Positions 1 through 13,215 of a stretch of DNA of 41,967 bases are shown piece by piece (within the stretch, counting starts at the first letter, position 1; each line of letters begins with the position of its first letter). Below the pieces are notes generated by a model. It had not been told where the DNA came from and made no database searches. It worked only from the letters and a program-made list of their open reading frames with translations. The stretch is from Paraglomus occultum (taxonomy: Eukaryota; Glomeromycota; Glomeromycetes; Paraglomerales; Paraglomeraceae): contig CAJVPJ010000128.1 in NCBI GenBank assembly GCA_910592205.1, positions 1 to 41,967 of the forward strand, given 5' to 3'. Position numbers and translations under genes: made by a program.

Positions 1-2640
1 CTAGTGAACACAAAGCCAACATCTTTTTCTTGTTTGATACGTCACACGTTTATAGTTTAATGATAAGCTTGGAGTCTATTGCTTAAAATTTTACGTTAAA
101 CATAACTATTAACAGGTTTGATTTGTGCCTGCGTCTATTTTCGTAGACGATACATCTTAAATGTTACTCTGTCGATGTTAATTTTTTACAGAAAATGCAT
201 TATTAGTTTTGTAGTACCGGGGGTCAAATTTGTCTGACGGTGGGTATATTGAGTTTGGTCTCTTAACTAGACTTTAGTGCATTTTACGATCTATGACGTA
301 TATTAATTAATATTGTCTTGGCTTAGCAATAGTATAAACTATTTGTAGAACAACTTAATTAATCTTTTAATCACAAACTTTGTTTTTAATTTTGTGTATT
401 TAATAATCTCTATTAAGTATGAAATTATAACAGCGAAAAAAAGTACTTATTACTTAGACAATCTAAAGAGCCCTCTTAAAAATTTTATTCATAAGAAGAA
501 AAGAGCGAGCAATAGAAGGGATTGACTAATCAAACAGCTATGATAACTTTATATTTGAGCTATACATTGGTTTCTCAGCAATTTATTGAACAATTAAAAC
601 CAATGCTGTTGCGAACCATTAATGAGTAACTCATCAAAGTTACTGCATAACGAAAAGAAAAAAGTAAAGACTATTTTAATAACTAAGGCGGTTACAACAC
701 TAACGGAGAGCAAATAAAATTGTAATTGGTTAGATGACCATTCATAACAAGAATCAAACCCTTTATTCAAATTACAAAATAATAACTATTTCGATAAGTT
801 AAGTTGTATTATTAATTTATTTTACAAAACTGTTATGATAATAAGCGCCATTTTAAATTAATTACTTATTAAGTTAATAATTACCCGCGGTTTTTTTGGT
901 CTTATTGTCATGGCTTTATTATTATTACTATTACTATTACGCAATGTTTACATATTAATATGTGCCTTATTTATTTCCTCGAAAATTTTCACAAGTGGGT
1001 TTATAAAGATTATATTTAGTTGCAAGGTAGCAATTACACTTATACGCTAATGTTACTTAATATTTAATAGCGTAAACGTTAAACATTTTAAATCAAACAT
1101 GTGAAACTCATAAAATATCAGTTGCGGCTATTCACAGTGTATGTTTCCAGCAGTCTGACCACAAAAATTTCCGTGCTAATAATAACCAGCGTTTTTTCTT
1201 TAATTCTCGATCCGCATTTGCATGTGACTTCTGTTTATCACACATATAACCGAAATAGTGACCACTTTAACCTTTCCAGCTTCCTGTATTACCGTGGCTA
1301 TGTTGACCGATCAACTCGGCTGGCTACCAAGTTAGTTGTTGCAAACCATTCGCAAGTAATCGTCTGTGCTTTAATTGTATGCGTACATCCAAATTGGAAT
1401 TTATTATTCCCTATCAGCTCATCTGTACATATTGTCATAAACTTGTGACCTGTCTAAGAATTAGTTGGCGGTTCTTATCACAATGAGCTATCGATGTTCA
1501 TATTTTTCATCATCATTAAATGTTCTATTATTATACACATTTGTTCAGTTATCAACAATGTTAATATTCTTTTTTTCTTTTTTTTTTTTTCGTCATACTC
1601 AACAAAAATTTTCAGTCGTATTCGATATTTAACATTTTGTAACGGTTCCTCTCTCTTATCTTTATGCACGACTTGCACACACTATCAAATCTGCTAATAG
1701 TCTGATGCAGACCCGTGTGATATTGGCTGTAAGCATCATGTCAATCGCTTATCTCTGATCCCGCAAGGGTTTGCAATCAATTATAATTATCGTCGATATG
1801 TATATAACTCTTATGTACGAACAAACCCTGCATAAATAAGTTATGTGGGACTTAAAAAGTTAAGATCACACCCATTTAAATCTTAATTTCCTTGGAATAA
1901 AAAATTTTTTCATCGCTTATCTGCAATCATTATTTCATTGGCGATATCGCTCATTGCATGTCGCACGGATATAGTAAAGTCGGAAAAATTACGTCATTCA
2001 TTGATAGCATAGTATGATAGCATCTCACATTGTTCCGAATATATTATTATTATATCAAGGGACATTCATACCAAATGGAGACTTGGTAATTTGGTGTTTG
2101 CCCGTGACGATATTGATCATGCAGCAAGTAGTAGCTGTGTATAGTCAAGTTGATTTGTTATTATCTTATCAAAGACAACACCCCCCATGGCCGGCCATCA
2201 AATGCAGGTTCACTCTAATATTATTGATAGACCTTCGGGGAGGGCCAATTCCGTTCAACGAGTAACAAGAGCGATATATTGCACGTCATATCCGTGTAGT
2301 ACGGATCGTATCTACGGTATTAGCAACCATATTTGTATACACTGTTATCTTTATTCATTATCCCCAAGTGATTTTCTTTTTGCATCTAAGGGTTGACATT
2401 ACATACATGACAGCAAAAGATACAATTATATTGACGTCATGTTGCAAACAATACAATAAGAAATAAGGAAAAAAACCAAACCAAATACAAATCTCCCCTC
2501 TCATAGTATTAGTATATACACTCAAATAAACCATGTATCGAGTAATTTCTTTTCCTTAAAGTTACACCTTAGATGGTAATTTTAAAAAAATAATTTCCTT
2601 ATCAAAGGGTGATCTAATAAGGCCGACCTGTTTTTTTTAT
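1..2640. other. Gene-poor AT-rich left flank
   Basis: I see no convincing coding exon on either strand. Short open frames occur around 1101-1448 and 2014-2396 but lack family motifs, proper ATG starts or credible splice partners. The stretch has simple-sequence tracts, such as the TTA/CTA-type run near 915-942 and the poly-T run near 1571-1590. Confidence 0.6.
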
Positions 2641-2661
2641 ATTAATATACAACGAAAAAGT

Positions 2662-4533
2662 CTAAATGGAAACTGCCCACAAAGTGTCTTCGTCTACATT
2701 TTTTCTCTCCCCTGTAAGCCCAAACATCTTCAACCTGGAAGAAGTCAAATCAATCCATAATGCATCTTCTTTTCCGATATGATCACACCCCTTTTTATGT
2801 CTTCTTTTATGCCCGTTATGCTGGTTAGCATGCGGGATCGGTATGCCCTTCCGTCTCTTTAATTTTCTCTTTCTCCTAATTGGAGAGACAGCTGTGGAGA
2901 ATGGATCCGTAGTTGTTTCATCTCCAGAGGTGAATCGATGATACGGAAGTGATTTGGAGTGACGAGATGAATGTAAACGAGCATTACGAATAGAATTAAA
3001 GAGTGACATGGCTTTTGCACGATACGATAAGGATGTATTGGGGTCATATTCTGACATATTGGTCGGTGATGCGGTAATAACGATTGTATTTGTGTTTGTT
3101 TGAATGTCAGCTGGTGAATTAAGAAACGTAGAATCAATATCGTCCTCGTCGTCGTCATCGTCGTCGTCTTCATCATCTTCCATATATCCGTCTTCTTCGT
3201 CATCGTCATCGTCATCATCATCATCGTCGTCGTCGTCATCATCATCATCCTCATCATCTTCATCATCTTCCATATATCCGTCGTCATCGTCATCATCATT
3301 ATCATCATCATCGTCGTCGTCGTCGTCGTCATCATCATTATCATCAATATTTCTTAATCTACTAAATAGCTTGTTGGGTGGTGGGGATGGATGCTGCCTT
3401 TTGTCTATTATTAGTCTACTTGTATTCTCTGTATATGATTTTCTTTGTACATTTGGTTCGCAACCGTTTTCATCTTGCTTAATGTCTTTTTCTTTTTCGC
3501 ATTCTATATCTGTAGAGCGTGCCTCTCTGACAACGGGCACATCATTAAACTTTAAACATCTTCTTGTGATCTGTTTATCTTCCTTCTCTTGGGGACTATT
3601 TGTGAGCTCTCCCTGCGTTCCCATGATCCCATTTCTTACGGATGTATAATTGCCGTTAAAATTAGCACTATTATCTTTGTTGATTCTGATTCCTTTGATA
3701 AATGTCCTTGATGGAAATTTTTTGGTCTTGAGTTCCTCGGAAAGTAACGACTTTGTTACACAAATATCTAAAGTGACACTTCGCTTTCGAAACTCTATCG
3801 GGGATGGAGGCGATGATGATGGTGTTGGAGGCGGAGTAGATGGATGATGAGCCAGGGAGAATGCAACATGCAATGAAGTATTAAGAGGTGGTAGCGATCG
3901 TGGTGGCGGCGACGTTGTTGGAGTGGGAGTGGTAGTGGTAGCTGGAGTGGCGGTGGGGGTGGGAGCTGTTGTGGGCGTGGTCGTCGTTGTGAATTGTAAT
4001 ACTGATGATATTAAACTATGTACACTACTTTGCCTCGGTTTTTGAGAATGATTTTGGGTCAGGTTGGTTGTCGGCTGTTGATTGTCAAGCGCGTTGATGG
4101 CTGACCTATGATAAAAAAAAACGATTGATTATGAATTACGATCTGTGATCTGCTATAAATATTTTTGTGGCTGTGGATGGCTGCACTATGGCGTATAAGA
4201 GGAGTAGTGTTGCCGTTCTTTTCAACAATTGAATGGCGTATTGATAATGTAGGTACCGACTATGACTATTCACTCTCCCCACTAACCGTTCTATTGTTAC
4301 TACTCAATAGGACCATTATTCACCCCCCGTGGTTGTTTTTAGTCAAAGTGTGTTGCTCTTGCGAGCTTTCTACTTGTACGTTAATGCTAACGCTCACACT
4401 AATACTACTCTCATTAAATAAGATTTCGTAGGCCAGTCTAGCATTCTTTGCAAGTCTACACTCTTGCTCACCTTGGAGTCCCGCAAGCATAGCCTACGGG
4501 AGAATGAACAACAAAGGCAAACAGTGGTTGCAT
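2662..4533 (-). CDS. Acidic Asp-rich, Thr/Pro-rich protein with basic NLS-like tail (501 aa)
   Basis: Two exons on the minus strand: 4533-4472 and 4105-2662. The intron has a GTGAGC donor and a pyrimidine-rich TCATAG acceptor. Exon 1 starts at the only upstream ATG that is in phase (MQPLFAFVV...) and joins exon 2 in phase 2 without a stop. Residues about 60-125 are Thr/Pro/Ser-rich. About 270-345 is a run of several dozen Asp with some Glu, broken twice by a GYMEDDED motif. About 430-460 is strongly basic (RRKRKLKRRKG and a His/Lys stretch), typical of a nuclear localisation signal. The C-terminal 45 residues (ALWIDL...TLWAVSI) look folded and hydrophobic. I do not recognise the family. The charge pattern suggests a nuclear, histone- or RNA-associated protein, but that is inference. 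The Asp tract is a GAT/GAC-type microsatellite, so its length may vary between nuclei or strains. Confidence 0.7.
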
Positions 4534-6723
4534 TCGAGTTGATATCCTTTGTCAAGATTGCTAATTCGACTTGCTCAGGTGTCAGTATATATATATGTAA
4601 GTCATGTAGGGTTTACAGTCTTTTTTTGGGCGTAGCGTAACGAGATCCCGATAATATATTAATAATGTAAAATAGAATAAAGGGGTATTTATGTATAATT
4701 TATATAGTGAGCATTCAATGTTATACAACGTATGATGTTTTTATCAATTGCATAAAATATACAGAAATCTTACAACAGTAACAGTTGCAGGTTACGAAAA
4801 CTGTCTAGTGTTTATAATGGTTATTTACGCTGATGGCTATTGTTTGCTAACAGTTAATATAGTAGTAAGATAAGGCAACGACTATATAAATAAATGAAGG
4901 GAGGGGAAAATCTCATATGAATCAAATGCAATGACGTATTAGAATATGTGATAAACGCTCGCATGTTACCCATTGTGTAATCACTGCATACAGCTGTGTG
5001 GAACTGTGGCAAAAATACAACGACGAGCGACAATTATAACACAATTTCATACGAATATTAATATTAAACCTTGTCAAGAAATTTTGTTGGTTATAGTCAG
5101 TGACATCATAACTCCGAAACTACCTAACCAATAATAGTAACGTTAATACTAATACTAATTATAAAACCAAACACTAAGGGTTATTAGGCACGGCTGTTTA
5201 TTACTGGTTTCAAACAATACAGAATTATCACAACAACGCACATGACAGCTACCCAATAAAATAAATGATCAACGGACTAGCATCTGATTGACCAGTGCAA
5301 TGTTATAAATTCTTCCAACAACTATAATCCACTGACAACATCCAATCGCAACAGTAATGAATTATCAGATTAGAGACCCACAGAGAGTAAGTCCATGTCT
5401 TATCATGGTGATCCCTTGAGCTGGTCGAAAGAACAATCTATCTGTAAAGGTCATTGTTTCCATCTCGTCACTTTGCATTCTTTCATACAACGCTTTTTGT
5501 CAACAATCAAAATCCGGCTTTATACCTTTTTCAGGAAATTGCATACACGAGAAAATACCGAGTCAGGAAATGGGCTTATTTTCATTGTTTTTGAATTTCA
5601 AAAAATAGTATCACGTAACAGAATAATTCGAAAAGAAGGCAAATACCCGCAATGCCCCAATGTGGAAATATAAGAACGTCACTACGTATATAATCAGGTG
5701 TGCAACTATCTGGTAATGTTTGCCACACTAACAAAGAATGTTTGACTACGCTGATCAAGTTCTTCATCTAATAATTTTTCACGCCTCCTCAAAGCATATC
5801 ACAAACTCTTTATATTATCAAGTCTATAATTTATGGTTGACAGCGAAACTATCTGAGAATCATAATACATTTTTATGCAATTTTCATTACAATGTAAAAA
5901 TAATGGTATTGTAAGAATCTTACGTTGTAATAAAATAAACATATGAGGTAAACGTAGCGTCTTTATGACTGGAAAGTCAGTAGTGAGCATCTCATCAAGC
6001 CCAGATATCTCAACGTAGCGTGCAAACCGTTTAAACCCCACAATTTTGTGAGATAACAATTCCATTTCAAGTCATGTTGAAACTTTTTCTTCCGAATATA
6101 ATCAAAGATATGCTTGCGACGAGAGAGCTAAAGTCAAAATAGAGCCATTCGATTTAAATAAGCCACAGCCGATACTGAATTCGAAATAATGTACGTGTCA
6201 TCTTTGAGCAAAACACATGGTAAATGTATTCAACAATGTTGTGTTTACGTTCGATGCCGTTTTACTGTATATTGTATTTCTTCAGTTGATCTTACAAATT
6301 TTAAATGCTTACACTAATAAAAATACTTATATTAAAACAATAAAAAGGTATGCGCATATCCTTATTATTTATTCAAGGCGATTGTATTTGATATCACATG
6401 ATAGGAATACATAAATACATTGCTAATAACAAACATATTAGCGTTAGTATGGGACAAACGCGTCTGTCTTATGTTGTTCAAATGTCATCCAAACTCTAAA
6501 CCATTTCCTTGTCCAAGCATAGATTCACAATTCAAAGTTACTACTCAAACAAGTTTTTGGTACCATTAGCGTTTTTGTACAATAAGGTTTGTGGGTTTTT
6601 TTGCATGACGAAATACATATTAGACCGGTAATAATATTCAAACCCCCACTGCTTCATGTACACAAATAGCATAGATTGCATATTCAACGCGTGCTACTCA
6701 TAAATTGAGTGCATTACAACATA
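4534..6723. other. Intergenic region
   Basis: This lies between the start of the acidic-protein gene and the 3' end of the ATP-citrate lyase gene. A minus-strand open frame at 6063-5799 (MELLSHKIVGF...) is mildly protein-like but has no family I recognise and no clear splice partners. Nothing else is supported. Confidence 0.5.
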
Positions 6724-6724
6724 T

Positions 6725-6730
6725 TTTATT
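6725..6730 (-). promoter_or_regulatory. Polyadenylation signal AATAAA of ATP-citrate lyase
   Basis: A canonical AATAAA on the minus strand begins 24 nt after the TAG stop of the ACLY gene, implying a very short 3' UTR. Confidence 0.55.
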
Positions 6731-6753
6731 AATTTATATCTTGTTAAATAACT

Positions 6754-9700
6754 CTATACTCTTTTCTCAATGACTTGATCTTGACTAACGAACGTACGCG
6801 CAGTTTCAACCCCAACTGTAGGCACAAAATAGGAAATGTCATCCCAAGGATGTCGATAGAGACCTTGTTTCAATCGTCGCTGATCGAGGTAATGACCTAC
6901 GCAAATTAATTGTTATTAATATGTACCAGGAGGTCTCTTTCTCAACACCTTATTATGCATCGTTAATACATACCACAAAAACCAATACTCCGTCCAAGCA
7001 CGAACAATCCGTTCAATGCTCCAATCTTCATATATTCCTCTGCTTCGTCAGCTGTGAACGCTCCCGAGTCTCTCAACAGATCCACAAAACATACTGCAAT
7101 AGCTCCGTCGAGATTCAGAATCAATGAATCCTTCTTTGCGGTTGTAATAGATTCTACTGCCAATGCATAATTAAGCAACCTGGTGCTCGGAAAATGAAGC
7201 TTGGCAAAATCTTTGAGAATTTCGACACGTAAATCCGGGTTATTGCGTGATTTGATTTTATGGCCTATTCCTAAAATCCTATGTATTGCAAATGAGAGAG
7301 AAGACGAGCAGGGGGCGAGATTCTGCGTTAGGTAATCGACAAAGACATATAACAGACCACTAAGAATATTGAGCAAAAAAAATTTAAATTACATACAGCT
7401 TGTTTTGTCGCCTCATTGTATCTACAAATTCCCGTGGTGTTAATCCTTTATCATATGCCGAAGTAAACATCTCTGCCGCACCGTCAAGTGCTCCTCCAAA
7501 ACGATCTCCCTAATGATGGTTTAAACAATATTAGAACAATAAAGAAAACGGACAATAGATTTCCCAAAAATACAATAACTCACAATAGTCAATAATCCAG
7601 CACACAAACTGGATATAAGATCTTTTCCCGCTCGGGCTGTGACAATGGTATTATGGGCACTGAAAGAAAACGAAAGACATCAGGAATGAGAATGACAGTC
7701 ACAGATTGTCTCAGTCTCCCATTAGATCTCTGTTAAACGTTCACTCGAATACTTTTACTCACCCAGATACGGCCGGACCATGATCGGCTGTCAACATCAA
7801 TATCATTTCGATAAATCGACAAGCATATTCAGGCAGTCTTCTCTTAAACCATAGCAAACTCAACACGCCCCCGATACCAATCTCTTCTTTGAATACATCT
7901 GATATTCTCATTCCAGCATACAGTAGTTCCTGTCCACGGTCATCACATATCGTAGAAACAAAGCTCGCTGGCTTTCTCACTAATCCGAGTTCTTGCGCCC
8001 ATGAATAGTCGATAGGAATTTTCGGTGTATCTGACTCGGGTTGTGGTACAATTGTACCGTCAGAAACAAGCTTTTGATATGTTTCATGTAGACAAAGAGG
8101 TAATTTTTCAAACGTCTCGGGTACTACTGCACCAGCCGATTTAAGTGCAGCGTTTTTGGCATCAGCAGTTTCTAGATCTGATTGTGCTAACGCTCCAGCA
8201 TGTCCAAATTGTACTTCAGTAGTAAACATTTTAGCGCATGTGCCAATACACCATGCAACCAATGGTTTCGTTATTCTGCCATCTCGTAATGCTTCGCATA
8301 CTCGGTACTCTTCAACTCCACCAACTTCACCCAATAGAACTAGCATCTTACAGTTGGGATCACTCTCATATCGTAGTAGGTGATCGATAAACGTGGATCC
8401 TGGGTATCTATCACCTCCAATAGCAACACCCTCATAGACACCGTTGGTCGTTCTTGATATAATATTATTCAACTCGTTCGACATTCCTCCTGATTTAGAG
8501 ACATAACCGACCGATCCTGGTCTATACAACTTGGAGGCCACGATATTATCCATCATTCCGCCAGTATTGCCTATCTTAAAACAACCAGGTTTGATACCTC
8601 CGACGGTGGCCGGTCCAATAATAAGAACCCCTCGTTTCTTGGCTTCATGAAGAATCTGTCTCGCTTTACGTTCTGGCACACCTTCTGCTATGATTGCAAT
8701 GGTCTTTATTTGAGGATATTTGAAAAACTCAAACGTAGACTCATATACTGAGCGAGATGAGGCAAAGTTAACTACCGTATCAACGTCGGGATGTTTATTC
8801 ACCGCTGCCTCTACGCTATTGAATACGCTGAGCAATGTCTCCATAGTACCCCAGTAAAACTTTTGCATGTAATTACCACCAAATGGATATATCATCGCAG
8901 CAACAGACGGCATGGATCTTTTGCACATAAAATCAAAATCAAGCATTCCCTGCACTGCTCTTGGCTGCATACCATAAATGAATGCACGTGTATTATTGGC
9001 AAATGGAGCGTACCATGGATGACTAGGTTGAGAGTCTGGCGTTTCGAAATAGGTCATTCGTTCTCTGGGATTGGCAATAGGTGTAAAATCTTCCTCTGTC
9101 TTGTGACTCGATTCTCCATTTACTTTGCCTTTGTCATGTTTTGATGACTGGGTATAGTTTGTCGTATCGACCATTTGATCTTGAATGGCATTTCCGATTG
9201 ATTCAGATAATTGTACCTCATTATTATTCAAGCCCGATCCATGATTAAGTAATGCCAATGGAACGATCTCGGTGATGTGGGTCTCAGGTCCATATACATG
9301 AATTTCCACTCCCAAGTCGTCTCCCAATTGTCTGACCAATCTCAGTCCTTCCTGATAATTAGGCCCTCCTCTCCTGACGTATATTTTCACCTTATGTGCA
9401 ATCAATGGTTGTTTATACTCTTTCAGCGCACGTATAAGACCTTTGAATGTGACTGCTACGTTGGTAAAATTAGCAATTCCACCTCCAACAATAAGTACTT
9501 TGCCCTCAGGATGGGGCTTGGAATTATGTGTCATAAGATCAAGGATAGTTTTAGCATATTCGTAAGTTTGAACTTCAGTTGGTGCACCAGAGTATTCGCC
9601 ATAGTTAGCTAGTTCATGTGCAAAACCAAGAGCTGCAATAGCGTCACTAAAAAAAAAGAAAAGAGAATAAAATTTTTTGAAAAGAACAAAAACCTTAGCT

Positions 9701-10905
9701 TTGATACAGTTTTAGAATTTATACTGCTATATCATTCGGTACCAATTGTTGTTAGTTACCTGTACACGACTGAAGCCCCACCTCCAGCAACCATAGTCCA
9801 AATCCGTCCGTCCTTATTAAGAACAGTTAATTTTAGCGACGCTCCAGTCTTGGAATCCAGTTCTTGTATATATGCCTCCTCCTTTATCAGTTCTCTTCCA
9901 AATGGTGCGGGGAATTCCATCGGAGGACCTTGATCAACGTTCGTATTCCCTACATCAACTTCACCGATAATACCAGCGTTCCGAGGTGCTCTTGCTATTG
10001 CCCACTTGGGTCCAGCTTCAAACTCTGCAGTCTGATCCAACTTGGCAGCCAAATCCAAATAATACACCTTTGGAGGCTCGTCATCGCATGGATCAAGAAC
10101 TACAAGTGGATTGATCTCAAGGTATGTAAAATGCAAATCAACGTATACGGAATACAGCCGACTGATGAAATCAACGAGTACATCTTGCTTAGAGGAAGGA
10201 ACGTTGGTAAGTAGATTCTCTTTAATTTCTTGAGAAGAAGGAAATGGCGCATCGACAGGGATCAGCATTTTCAATGCCTTGGAATCCACATCGCCTACTT
10301 CAATGCCGCCTTCGTGAGTAAAGAGGATGTTGTCACCATCGCGGACTGAATTTATGTTTATATAATATTCGGTTGAAGAATCATGAGGCACAAATGGTTC
10401 CACGATAAAGGTTTTGAGAACTCCGGATACCTTGTCTACCTAGATGTCAAGACGTAAATAATTTTCAATATTAATATACAAACCAAGCGTGTTATAAAAA
10501 CCCTTATAATTTTTTTTAAACTCTTTTTTTTACCGTGATCGTTTTGCCAGCTCTTTCCGTAACCCATTGTTTAACTTCATTCCAGTCAGCTTTTAATAAC
10601 AGTAAACCCGATTTTCCTCTACGTTTAATCAACTGGTCGGGCTTGACAACAAGTTTTTCAGTCAACAACCATGGATGCGTTCGCTCCATAATACTCAACG
10701 TTCGCGTTACATGAGAATTGAATGCCAGTTCTGGATTGTTATTATTAACATCGTGTAAAATTGAAGTATCAAACGAAATAAGAGCTACTCTAGTGGGCGG
10801 AATAAAAGACTGTGGTAATTCCTGGGAAGCTAGCAAAGGTGAGCGCAATAACCAGTATGCCAGAATAAGTTTTCCATCGTATTCCCTGATTGCTTTGGCT
10901 GACAT
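6754..10905 (-). CDS. ACLY: ATP-citrate lyase, fused single-chain form (1190 aa)
   Basis: Cytosolic ATP-citrate synthase: citrate + CoA + ATP gives acetyl-CoA + oxaloacetate + ADP + Pi. Seven exons: 10905-10534, 10439-9760, 9646-7763, 7659-7584, 7509-7397, 7278-6974, 6896-6754. All have GT-AG borders and matching phase, for 1191 codons with the stop. The start MSAKAI matches animal ACLY. In order come the ATP-grasp-like citryl-CoA synthetase part ([30 protein letters not shown]), the CoA-binding part ([20 protein letters not shown]), the catalytic phosphohistidine motif EVQFGHAGA (His about 833, equivalent to human His760), and the citrate-synthase-like C-terminus ([31 protein letters not shown]). 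It is about 90 residues longer than human ACLY. The extra length lies at the N-terminus (residues about 20-75) and in the linker after [12 protein letters not shown]. That linker lacks the animal RTASF phosphosite. All key motifs look intact. Confidence 0.97.
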
Positions 10906-12150
10906 TGATGGGATGTGTTAATTGCAACAAGTATCGAAAGTGATTGTAATGGAGCAGATCTTGCGATATGATCTAGGTTAAAGTTCTTCGTTACCACACT
11001 CGATTCGATCAATCTAGAATGTGAATAGAAGGAATTGTCACGAGTGCGCCAAGAAGATACTGTACATACAAAATGATGAAAAACACACTTACCGAATGTT
11101 CTAATCAGAATAGACGTAAAAAATCGTGATGATTCGTTCTACTGTTTTCCACTGTCAGAAACTAGCGGTCGGCAGTTGGAAGGCGGGCAATTTATTAAGA
11201 AAATACATTGTTGGGGGGTTGAATGAAACGTGAGAAAAGTGTGTGTCGTGAAAGTAGGTTTGGGGAAGCATGTGATTAAAGGCTGTAAGAATTCGGCCAC
11301 TGATTGCCATTAATATACTAGATTTATGAGACCAAATATCAAAGGACGATCGACACATTGTTGTTTCCCTAAATTGAATGATATTATACCCAAATAATGT
11401 TTATTTTGTAATTATCTTTCATCTCTGTGGTGGGTGGCATGTCATGTAAACTACTATTGACCAGTGGGTTTAATTAAACGTTTGTAGTTAGCGCAAACTG
11501 ATGAGTCAAAGATAACAATTTGAAATAAAAGTGAGTATAACAGTACCAACTTTGGGATTTCTCATCTTGGAAACCAATGCTTTAGAGACTGAACGTCTGT
11601 TCAGTTGAGTGACAAGTTCGACGAACGACAAAGAGGATAAAAAATTTGTTCGCTAACGTTAATCAGAAATCCGCTCTTTTTGTTACAGTCTTATTACTAT
11701 ACGACATTTTTAACTAGAATGGCGAATAGAATGGTCTAACTAGAATAATCATCTTTGCCCAAAAGTCTTATATACGAATTGATCCTTGGTTCCGCAATCT
11801 CGTTTATGGACTTGAAGTTTTGCGTTCTTTATTATAATTAGTCTTAATTTCGGATATGTTGACCAGCATTATTTTCTAATATTAAATTGATTCTGTGTTA
11901 CCCCATCACGTATAAAATGGATGCCCATAGTAATAGTCACTTAAGGCCAAGCTCTTTATTGCACCTCTGTATGTTAAGGTTCCGCATTTCAATTCACGTT
12001 CAAATAATATCACTACGCACAAACAGACCATGCCCTCTTCCTCAAATATTACTAGAACAACATCAAGAAGGCGCCGCCAAATGCACAAGTCGTTGTCAAT
12101 GAACGCACATTCACGTACCCTGTCAATGTCAGCCTGGGAAACCGCCGCTA
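10906..12150. other. Divergent intergenic region upstream of ATP-citrate lyase
   Basis: This presumably holds the ACLY promoter and 5' UTR. A minus-strand open frame at 12213-11906 and plus-strand frames around 11887-12136 overlap each other here. One plus-strand stretch ending about 12136 is quite protein-like, but I could not connect it to anything. No regulatory motif can be named. Confidence 0.4.
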
Positions 12151-12905
12151 ATGCGACCTCGTCTATTACATTGCTCCACTGTAATTTACCAAGCGTTGAA
12201 TGAAGAACCATGGATTCCAAAAAGGGATTTAATCAAAATAATAACTGGAATAATCGGAATCGGAAAAAACTGTCTCTACAAGTAAGTTTTATAATGAGAT
12301 CTAAATTGTTTGGTTCATTAACTGAATGATGAGTGTCGCAGATTTGATATCAAACATATCAGTATTACGATTTGTATGGGTGGCGTACCGGACGACGGCT
12401 TTTTTGTTCTCTTCAACTCTCCAACATGTCTGTTCAGTAAACCTGGTAAAGGACCAGCGCTTGTAGTTTGGTTGAATGTCGGCAGTAATAGTAATTATTT
12501 AAACCTTAAAGCCTATCTTAATCTGCCATACCCCCCACCATCCAGACATCCTACCAACTTCAGCGTCGTCATCAATATAGAAGGCGGTACGACAACACGA
12601 TGCGCACAGTTACTCATACAATCACTGGCACAACGCCGCGACCGCGACTTCATTGAAAGGCCATCTAACATGTCGTCGGGAATAATTACGGTAAATTACA
12701 GATAAGAACTAGTTTAGCAAGTCGAGAAATCGCAAATTTTTTTTAGATTGGTTAAATAAAAAAGTGCAATCTGACCAGCTTCAAATAAAAGTACGATTAA
12801 GCGTGACGAATATATCTAATATGATCGTTTTCGAATGCGGATATTGTATAGAAACATTGCCGTCTGTCAATTATGCTGTTGGTCAAGGATTCCGAAGCAA
12901 CTAAT
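12151..12905 (+). CDS. Unidentified multi-exon candidate gene, possibly frame-broken
   Basis: Possible exons: 12151-12281 (ATG start, GTAAGT donor), 12342-12690 (GTCGCAG acceptor; ends ATT ACG before GTAAAT), and a third open block from about 12748 to the TAA at 12898-12900. Exons 1 and 2 join in phase without stops. The middle exon (KHISITICMGGVPDDG...) and the third block (WLNKKVQSDQLQIK...) look like real protein. The third block has long clean reading but is one base out of phase with the best donor, so read through it would stop after two codons. That suggests a one-base loss (pseudogene) or a splice site I have misjudged. I recognise no family. A minus-strand 104-residue frame overlaps its 5' end and is an alternative reading of that part. 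Confidence 0.35.
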
Positions 12906-12949
12906 TTAAATAGCTAGCATTCGTAATAAACGCTCTTTTTCATAATAAA

Positions 12950-13215
12950 GTGACACCACTTCCCTTTGATTCCAATACAGCCTTAATTCTTTTACATATT
13001 TTCGGCTAATTCATTGATTACATTTTTGTACCCGATCCCACGCTTCTCAATGCTCTACACTTACGTCTCTTGATTCCTTATAACTCATCCCAGAGTTGTT
13101 CATGTCAAGCCAATAGTACACTTGGGAAAGTGATCGTATACACCTAGTGGCGATGGAAAGCTCGTTAGCAATCTCCGCTTTGCCTAAATTCCAGCGAACA
13201 AATCTGTTATAGATC
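12950..13215 (-). mobile_element. Internally deleted Tc1-type transposase remnant
   Basis: On the minus strand, about 13205-13110 encodes a decayed helix-turn-helix (KAEIANELSIATR...), and 13045-12945 encodes a typical Tc1 transposase C-terminus (EAWDRV..., INELAENM then KRIKAVLESKG with a one-base shift between them). The whole DDE catalytic core that should lie between is missing. Stops and shifts make it non-functional. I could not define terminal inverted repeats. The family call rests on the C-terminal pattern (SMP-RI-AVI-AKGG type) known from Tc1 elements. Confidence 0.6.

Noticed and set aside
2859-3649. Overlapping Met/Thr-rich and Ser-rich frames across the Asp repeat
   Set aside because: They are other-frame readings of the same trinucleotide repeat inside the acidic-protein gene.
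8791-9144. Plus-strand 117-codon frame and similar frames opposite ATP-citrate lyase
   Set aside because: Antisense shadows of a fully explained enzyme gene.
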